Origin: Burkholderiaceae bacterium
Lineage (GTDB): Bacteria; Pseudomonadota; Gammaproteobacteria; Burkholderiales; Burkholderiaceae
Reading direction: 5' to 3'
Length of the DNA: 8,880 bases
Assembly: GCA_022701965.1 (NCBI GenBank)
Contig: JAKONL010000614.1
Location: 1 to 8,880 of the forward strand
The notes beneath the pieces were generated by a model. That model saw nothing but the letters and a program-made list of their open reading frames with translations. It was not told the DNA's origin and searched no databases. Positions within the stretch are counted from its first letter, which is position 1, and every line of letters starts with the position of its first letter. Shown here piece by piece: positions 6,731 through 8,880 of the stretch. The position numbers and the translations under genes were made by a program.

Positions 6731-7942
6731 CTATGCCGTCCGGCGGCCGGGCAGCAACAGCCGCGTCCCGGCGGCGGCGGTCGCGGCCAGCAGCGCCGCG
6801 AAAGCGCCCGAGCTGCCGAAGGCCGTGCCCGCGGCCGCGAATCCCACCGGCGCGAGCGCCAGACCCGCGTAGCCGAAGAGCAGCACCGCGCCGGTGACCG
6901 CGCCGGCGCGTCCGGGACCGGCGAGCCGCGCGAGTTCGGCGACCATGACGCCGTTCCAGCCACTCGCGCTCAGGCCCAGCAGCGCGACGAGCACCAGCAG
7001 CGCGGCCGATGGCGGCGTGCCGGGCCACAGGAACAGCGCGAGGCCGGAGGCGCCGGTCAGCAGGCCGAGCGCGCCGAGCAACCCGCGCGTCGAGGTGCCG
7101 GGCCGTTGCGCGATCCGGCCCCACAGCAGGCGTCCGGCGAGCCCGGCCCCCTGCATCCATGCGGCCCAGCCCGCCGCGACCGGCACGGCCATGCCCCAGG
7201 TCCGCACGCCGTGGCTGATGACGAAGAGATTCAGGCAGACCTGCGTCGCCATGAAGACCACCATCGCGAGCGTCAGCAGCCGCAGCGCCGGCGATGCGGC
7301 CAGCTCGCGCAGCCCGCTCGCCGCCGTTGCCGGGCCCGGCGGCGCCGCGGCGGCGAGCGTGCCGTCGCCGCGCGAAAGCCGCAGGCAGGCGAGCGCGACG
7401 AGCAGCGCCAGCGCCGCGACCAGTGCGAACGGCCAGGCCGGATGGCGCAGCAGCAGCGCCGGGAGGCTCAGCGATCCGGCCATCGCGCCGATCTGGTTGC
7501 CCGTCTGGCGGATCGAGAACACCCAGGGGCGGCGCGCAGGCGGCGTCACGCGCGCGAGGACCGACGCGCTGGCCGGCGTCTCCGGGCCGAAGGCCAGCCC
7601 GAGCAGCAGCACCGCCGGCCAGAGCGACCAGCCGACGCCGCCGGACCCCGCCGCATCGAGGCCCAGGCAGGCCATCGCGAGCAGCACGCAGCCCATGCAG
7701 GCCGCGGCCAGCCGCAGGTCGCCGAGCCGCCGGATCAGCCACCCGGCCGCGAGCGAGCTCAGCGCGCCGATGGCGAACAGCGTGCTGCCGAGCATCCCGA
7801 GCCGCCCGAGGTCGACGCCCAGCTGCGGCGCCAGCACCGACAGCGCGAAGGTGCCCATCGCGACGACCGCCTGCACCGCGGTCATCGCCGGCAGATGGCG
7901 TGCGACCGCGCGGTCCGGAGGTGCGGGCGGGTGGCCGCTCAA
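6731..7942 (-). CDS. MFS transporter (CynX/YbfB-like), probable TTG start
   Basis: A predicted 12-span MFS protein of 403 residues if started at the TTG at 7942-7940, whose last bases overlap the stop of the racemase-like gene (TTGA). Seen: TM1 MTAVQAVVAMGTFALSVLAPQ (residues 20-40), loop motif AGWLIRRLGDLR (66-77) in place of the usual motif A, TM5-region FSIRQTGNQIGAMAGSLSLP (142-161) and a C-terminal half stretch GWNGVMVAELARLAGPGR (328-345). The IRQTGNQIG and GWNGV..AE..RLA patterns recall cyanate/nitrate-type and other small-organic-anion MFS groups; the substrate is unknown. The first ATG in frame is at 7885 (384 residues), placing Met right at TM1 and discarding PPDRAVARHLPA, which looks like real coding sequence; neither start has a strong ribosome site. 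Stop TAG at 6733-6731 is 9 bp before the next MFS gene. Confidence 0.85.
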   Translation of the reverse strand: MSGHPPAPPDRAVARHLPAMTAVQAVVAMGTFALSVLAPQLGVDLGRLGMLGSTLFAIGALSSLAAGWLIRRLGDLRLAAACMGCVLLAMACLGLDAAGSGGVGWSLWPAVLLLGLAFGPETPASASVLARVTPPARRPWVFSIRQTGNQIGAMAGSLSLPALLLRHPAWPFALVAALALLVALACLRLSRGDGTLAAAAPPGPATAASGLRELAASPALRLLTLAMVVFMATQVCLNLFVISHGVRTWGMAVPVAAGWAAWMQGAGLAGRLLWGRIAQRPGTSTRGLLGALGLLTGASGLALFLWPGTPPSAALLVLVALLGLSASGWNGVMVAELARLAGPGRAGAVTGAVLLFGYAGLALAPVGFAAAGTAFGSSGAFAALLAATAAAGTRLLLPGRRTA

Positions 7943-8691
7943 TCCGCGGCCCGGGTGCCCAGCAGGCGCTCGACGGCTGCGGGCAGCCCGCGATGCGGCT
8001 TGACCGGTGGCGGCGCGAAGCTGCCCGCCGTGGCCCGGCCCGGTGCCAGCGCCACCAGCGTCGCCGCGTGCCGCACCGCGCTGGACACGCCGTCGACCAC
8101 CGGCACCGTCAGCCGTCCGTGCAGGGTGCGCGCGAGTCCCGCCAGCGGCGCGCCGGCCAGCACGATGACCTCGGCGCCGTCTTCCTTCACCGCGCGCTCG
8201 CACAGCGCGAGCAGCGCCTCGGCATGGTCGTCCTGCACGTGGCCGATGCTCGCCAGCGGCCGGTCCAGCGCGCGGATGCTGGCCAGCCGGCCGATCAGGC
8301 CGTTGGCCTCCACGACTTCGCGGTACCAGGCCTGGATGCGCTGCGAGATCGCGACGATCGAGAAGCGGTGGCCCAGCAGGCAGGCCGTGGCGAGCGCCGA
8401 TTCGGTCATGCCCAGCACCGGCACCGGCAGCACCTCGCGCAGCGCCGCGAGGCCGGGGTCGCCGAAGGCCGCGACGATCACCGCGTCGTGGCCGGCGTGA
8501 TGTTCGGCGGCGAGCTGCGCCGTGGCCCAGGCGCCGATCAGCGCCTCGAAGCGCGTCTCGATGTAGGCGACGCCGAAGGCGGCGGTCTTCATCGTGAGGC
8601 CGGTGCCCGGCTCGGCGCTGCGCCGGGCCTCGGCCTCGATCAGCGCCGTGACGCTCTCGGAGATGTTGGGATTGATCACGAGCAGGCGCAT
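7939..8691 (-). CDS. Asp/Glu/hydantoin racemase family protein lacking both catalytic Cys
   Basis: A cytoplasmic protein of 250 residues with the two-domain fold family of hydantoin, aspartate and glutamate racemases. Family marks: N-terminal MRLLVINPNISESVT (1-15), YIETRFEALIGAW (43-55), AAFGDPGLAALRE (74-86), GMTESAL (94-100), RFSIVAISQR (109-118) and VPVVDGVSSAVRHA (196-209). Hydantoin racemases use one Cys in an ACF motif and one in a GCAGMA motif, near residues 76 and 181. Here these read AAF (Ala75) and AGAPLA (Gly180). The remaining Cys are Cys104 and Cys164, both in other elements. So either it belongs to a subfamily with a different chemistry or it is not a racemase. The ATG at 8691 is chosen over the GTG at 8700 because AAAAGGTG sits six bases upstream. 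It follows the hydantoinase-like gene by 13 bp and overlaps the MFS gene, so one operon is likely. Confidence 0.88.
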   Translation of the reverse strand: MRLLVINPNISESVTALIEAEARRSAEPGTGLTMKTAAFGVAYIETRFEALIGAWATAQLAAEHHAGHDAVIVAAFGDPGLAALREVLPVPVLGMTESALATACLLGHRFSIVAISQRIQAWYREVVEANGLIGRLASIRALDRPLASIGHVQDDHAEALLALCERAVKEDGAEVIVLAGAPLAGLARTLHGRLTVPVVDGVSSAVRHAATLVALAPGRATAGSFAPPPVKPHRGLPAAVERLLGTRAAD

Positions 8692-8697
8692 GGCGTG

Positions 8698-8705
8698 CAC
8701 CTTTT
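8698..8705 (-). promoter_or_regulatory. Ribosome binding site of the racemase-like gene
   Basis: On the minus strand the sequence AAAAGGTG begins at the last base of the TGA stop of the hydantoinase-like gene and ends six bases before the ATG at 8691. This decides for MRLLVINPN as the N-terminus rather than the GTG at 8700, which lies inside the site itself. Confidence 0.7.
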
Positions 8706-8880
8706 CAGCGACGACGCGGCATCAGCGTGGGCAGGCCGCAGGCCAGCAGCTCGCCGCGCCCGGGCTGCGCGTGGAATTCGGTGCCGTCCCACACCACCTC
8801 GCCGCGGGCGAGCGTGAGGCCGGGCCAGGCCCGCAGCGTCATGCCCTCGTAGGGCGTGTAGTCGACCTCGTGGTGCAGCA
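8705..8880 (-). CDS. Dihydropyrimidinase/hydantoinase-like amidohydrolase, C-terminal end only
   Basis: Only the last 57 residues are inside the window, reading LHHEVDYTPYEGMTLRAWPG, then LTLARGEVVWDGTEFHAQPG (21-40), RGELLACGLPTLMP and the stop. This matches the end of cyclic amidohydrolases (dihydropyrimidinase, D-hydantoinase, allantoinase group), in which DYNPFEGM, GWP, a turn with RGEVVW and QPGRGRFL occur in this order at the C-terminus. Those enzymes open cyclic ureides by metal-dependent hydrolysis. The catalytic metal ligands lie upstream and are not visible, so activity and exact substrate cannot be judged. It is the first gene visible in the minus-strand operon and ends 13 bp before the racemase-like ATG, a pairing known for hydantoin utilisation clusters. 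Confidence 0.85.
   Translation of the reverse strand, partial: LHHEVDYTPYEGMTLRAWPGLTLARGEVVWDGTEFHAQPGRGELLACGLPTLMPRRR

Noticed and set aside
4722..7742. A minus-strand open frame of about 1000 codons across three genes
   Set aside because: It is Arg/Ala-rich and out of frame with the two MFS proteins it overlaps on the same strand and antisense to the third; no motif supports it.
5066..8500. A plus-strand open frame of over 1100 codons opposite the minus-strand operon
   Set aside because: Its translation is Arg/Ala/Gln/His-rich low-complexity sequence with no recognisable family, as expected for the shadow of GC-rich genes; the minus strand encodes clear MFS and racemase-family proteins.

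Overview
The base composition is very GC-rich with strong third-position GC, and the protein sequences resemble those of Betaproteobacteria, most likely Burkholderiales/Comamonadaceae of the Variovorax type. That placement comes from recalled family resemblance and from the style of the intergenic palindrome, not from a search.

Layout. Bases 1-3851 (+ strand) carry the end of a urea ABC-importer operon: urtB (5' end outside the window), urtC, urtD and urtE. urtB/urtC and urtC/urtD overlap by ATGA junctions. urtD and urtE are separated by 312 bp with no gene, holding a 196-bp nested imperfect inverted repeat (outer arms 33 bp, 31 matching) plus part of another probable dispersed motif. The periplasmic urea-binding gene (urtA) would lie upstream of the window. 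No urease gene follows urtE here. Bases 3852-3975 are a short intergenic stretch with a possible terminator stem and a perfect 10-bp palindrome, followed by a + strand MFS exporter of the AraJ/YdhP-like DHA1 type (3976-5229).

The right part (5237-8880) is a compact minus-strand operon read from right to left: the C-terminal end of a dihydropyrimidinase/hydantoinase-like amidohydrolase (cut by the window edge), an Asp/Glu/hydantoin-racemase-family protein, a first MFS transporter that probably starts at a TTG overlapping the racemase stop, and a second MFS transporter of the sugar/organic-acid-porter type. It runs convergently into the first MFS gene with only 7 bp between the stop codons.

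How it fits together. The left half imports urea. The right half looks like uptake and ring opening of a cyclic ureide or amide (hydantoin, dihydropyrimidine or similar), so the window may be a nitrogen-scavenging neighbourhood. The most interesting points are that the racemase homologue lacks both cysteines expected for hydantoin racemase catalysis (Ala75 and Gly180 sit there instead), and that a large palindrome interrupts the urt operon just before urtE. I see no RNA genes, CRISPR arrays, insertion sequences or integrase genes.
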